The position numbers and the translations under genes are program-made. The notes under the pieces are model-generated. The model was given only the letters and a program-made list of their open reading frames with translations. It ran no database searches and had not been told where the DNA came from. From Qipengyuania aurantiaca (GTDB lineage Bacteria > Pseudomonadota > Alphaproteobacteria > Sphingomonadales > Sphingomonadaceae): a stretch of DNA of 64,000 nt. The stretch lies in contig NZ_CP081295.1 in the NCBI RefSeq assembly GCF_019711375.1, positions 1,240,001-1,304,000 on the forward strand, given 5' to 3'. This document shows positions 63,105 to 64,000 of the stretch, one piece after another (within the stretch, counting starts at the first letter, position 1; every line of letters starts with the position of its first letter).

Positions 63105-64000
63105 GCCAGCGCCGGGTCCTCATCACCGGTGCGACCGGCGGCCTCGGGATTGCGCTCGTTGCCGAGGCGCTGGCGCGCGGGCACGATATCGTCGCCACCG
63201 GTCGCCGGGAAGAGGCTGGCGCGCGGATCAAGGCTCTGGGCGCGCGCTTTGTCGCGGCGGATCTTGTGAAGCCCGAGGCGGATCTGCCCGGCCTTCTTTC
63301 CGGCTGCGACAGCGTAATCCACGCCGCTGCGCTCTCGGCCAGCTGGGGGCCGGAGCAGGATTTCGTGGAAACGAATCTCGAGCTTACCCGCAGGCTTCTC
63401 GCCGCTGCTGGCAGCGTGGGGGTGAGCCGCTTCGTCTTCGTGTCCTCGCCCTCGATATTCGCAGGCTTCGAGGATTGGGTGGGTATCGGCGAGGATGATA
63501 CTCCAGCAGCACGACCGCTCAACGCCTACGCCCGAACCAAGCTGGCCGCCGAACGCCTCGTCCTCGCCCCTCGCGACGACAACCTCGCCTGCTGCGCCAT
63601 CCGACCGCGCGCTCTGGTAGGGCCGGGCGACCGCGTAATCCTGCCGCGACTGGCCGAACTGGCGCGGCGTCCCCGCATGCCACTCCCGCGTGGTGGGCAG
63701 GCGTTTATCGAACTCACCGACCTGCGCGATGCGGCTCGGGCGATTTGCGAAGCGGAAGAGCGCGCCCCCTCGCTGGCAGGCCGGGCGATAAACATCTCGG
63801 GCGGCCAGCCGCGCGCAGTGCGCGATATCGCGGTGGCGCTGGCAGGCGCGCTGGGTACGCACCCGCGCCTCGTTTCGCTGCCGCTGGGCCTTGCGCGTCC
63901 GCTGGCCTCTGTGCTGGAAGCGTTGGCGCATCTGGTCGCATCACGGGAGGAGCCGGTGCTCACGCGCTACACGCTGGCGACGCTCGCCTATTCGCAGAGC
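63101..64000 (+). CDS. NAD(P)-dependent epimerase / 3-beta-HSD-like dehydrogenase, first 300 codons (runs off the right edge)
   Basis: An extended short-chain dehydrogenase. The Rossmann motif LITGATGGLGIAL follows the start; HAAALSASWGP, the Ser in FVFVSSPSIFAGFEDW and YARTKLAAE (YxxxK) give the catalytic set. The protein resembles OleD/3-beta-HSD-type reductases more than sugar epimerases. GTG at 63101 overlaps the KAS III-like stop. Coupling of a condensing enzyme with such a reductase suggests reduction of the beta-keto product. The C-terminus is outside the window. Confidence 0.9.
   Translation, partial: MSQRRVLITGATGGLGIALVAEALARGHDIVATGRREEAGARIKALGARFVAADLVKPEADLPGLLSGCDSVIHAAALSASWGPEQDFVETNLELTRRLLAAAGSVGVSRFVFVSSPSIFAGFEDWVGIGEDDTPAARPLNAYARTKLAAERLVLAPRDDNLACCAIRPRALVGPGDRVILPRLAELARRPRMPLPRGGQAFIELTDLRDAARAICEAEERAPSLAGRAINISGGQPRAVRDIAVALAGALGTHPRLVSLPLGLARPLASVLEALAHLVASREEPVLTRYTLATLAYSQS

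Overview
The window is GC-rich, almost entirely coding DNA from an alphaproteobacterium. The gene set (metX-metW pair, GIN-head secreted protein, DUF4126 and DUF5996 proteins, long PutA lacking the DNA-binding N-terminus, an unusual PEP-carboxylase-like protein, NfrA/NfrB, TonB receptor with PepSY partner, tRNA-Leu(GAG)) fits the Sphingomonadales, most likely an Erythrobacteraceae-type marine bacterium. That placement is inferred from gene content, not from a marker gene search.

Layout. 1-15912 is core chromosome: the N-terminal two-fifths of glutamate synthase (gltB), an acidic membrane protein, a MaoC hydratase, a thiolase, DUF5996, a divergent GIN-head protein and secreted esterase, DUF4126, metW-metX, hisC, an overlapping operon ftsE-ftsX-ydcF-plsC, a zinc-ribbon membrane protein and tRNA-Leu. 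16153-18431 is a mobile module (DUF3489, DUF2924, large serine recombinase), whose recombinase is frameshifted. 18885-25555 is the most unusual block. Two divergent paralogous regulators each fuse a LuxR-type helix-turn-helix to an alpha/beta-hydrolase fold with damaged catalytic residues. Next to them lies a 1007-residue outer-membrane autotransporter with PKD-like repeats. A shared palindrome (TCCCA-NN-TGGGATAT) sits between the two regulators and again in front of the autotransporter, suggesting one small regulon. 25813-29350 is a Fur-box-controlled iron-uptake operon (PepSY protein, small membrane protein, TonB receptor). 29529-32904 encodes the two-component NHEJ system Ku-LigD.

33436-39752 contains a hybrid histidine kinase with a translationally coupled OmpR-type regulator, an M23 peptidase-like protein and two YadA-like trimeric autotransporters. 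40184-44433 is a decayed accessory island: a small membrane protein, an intact tyrosine recombinase, DUF5681, a DNA methyltransferase with two frameshifts, and an ImmA/IrrE protease fragment. The last two have both lost their 5' ends at one junction. 44434-47902 is an nfrB-nfrA pair. Its NfrB carries two MshEN-type (cyclic-di-GMP-binding) modules, pointing to regulated glycan export.

47912-64000 returns to core metabolism: patatin phospholipase, aldonolactone-oxidase-like flavoprotein, PEP-carboxylase-like protein, mtnP-glpD, putA, a secreted papain-fold-like protein and an AI-2E-family transporter. A TetR regulator then diverges from a KAS III-like enzyme overlapping a short-chain dehydrogenase, which runs off the window and looks like the start of a lipid or polyketide-type cluster.

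Several degenerate intergenic repeats of one family recur at the edges of the accessory blocks. No CRISPR array, rRNA or clear riboswitch was seen.
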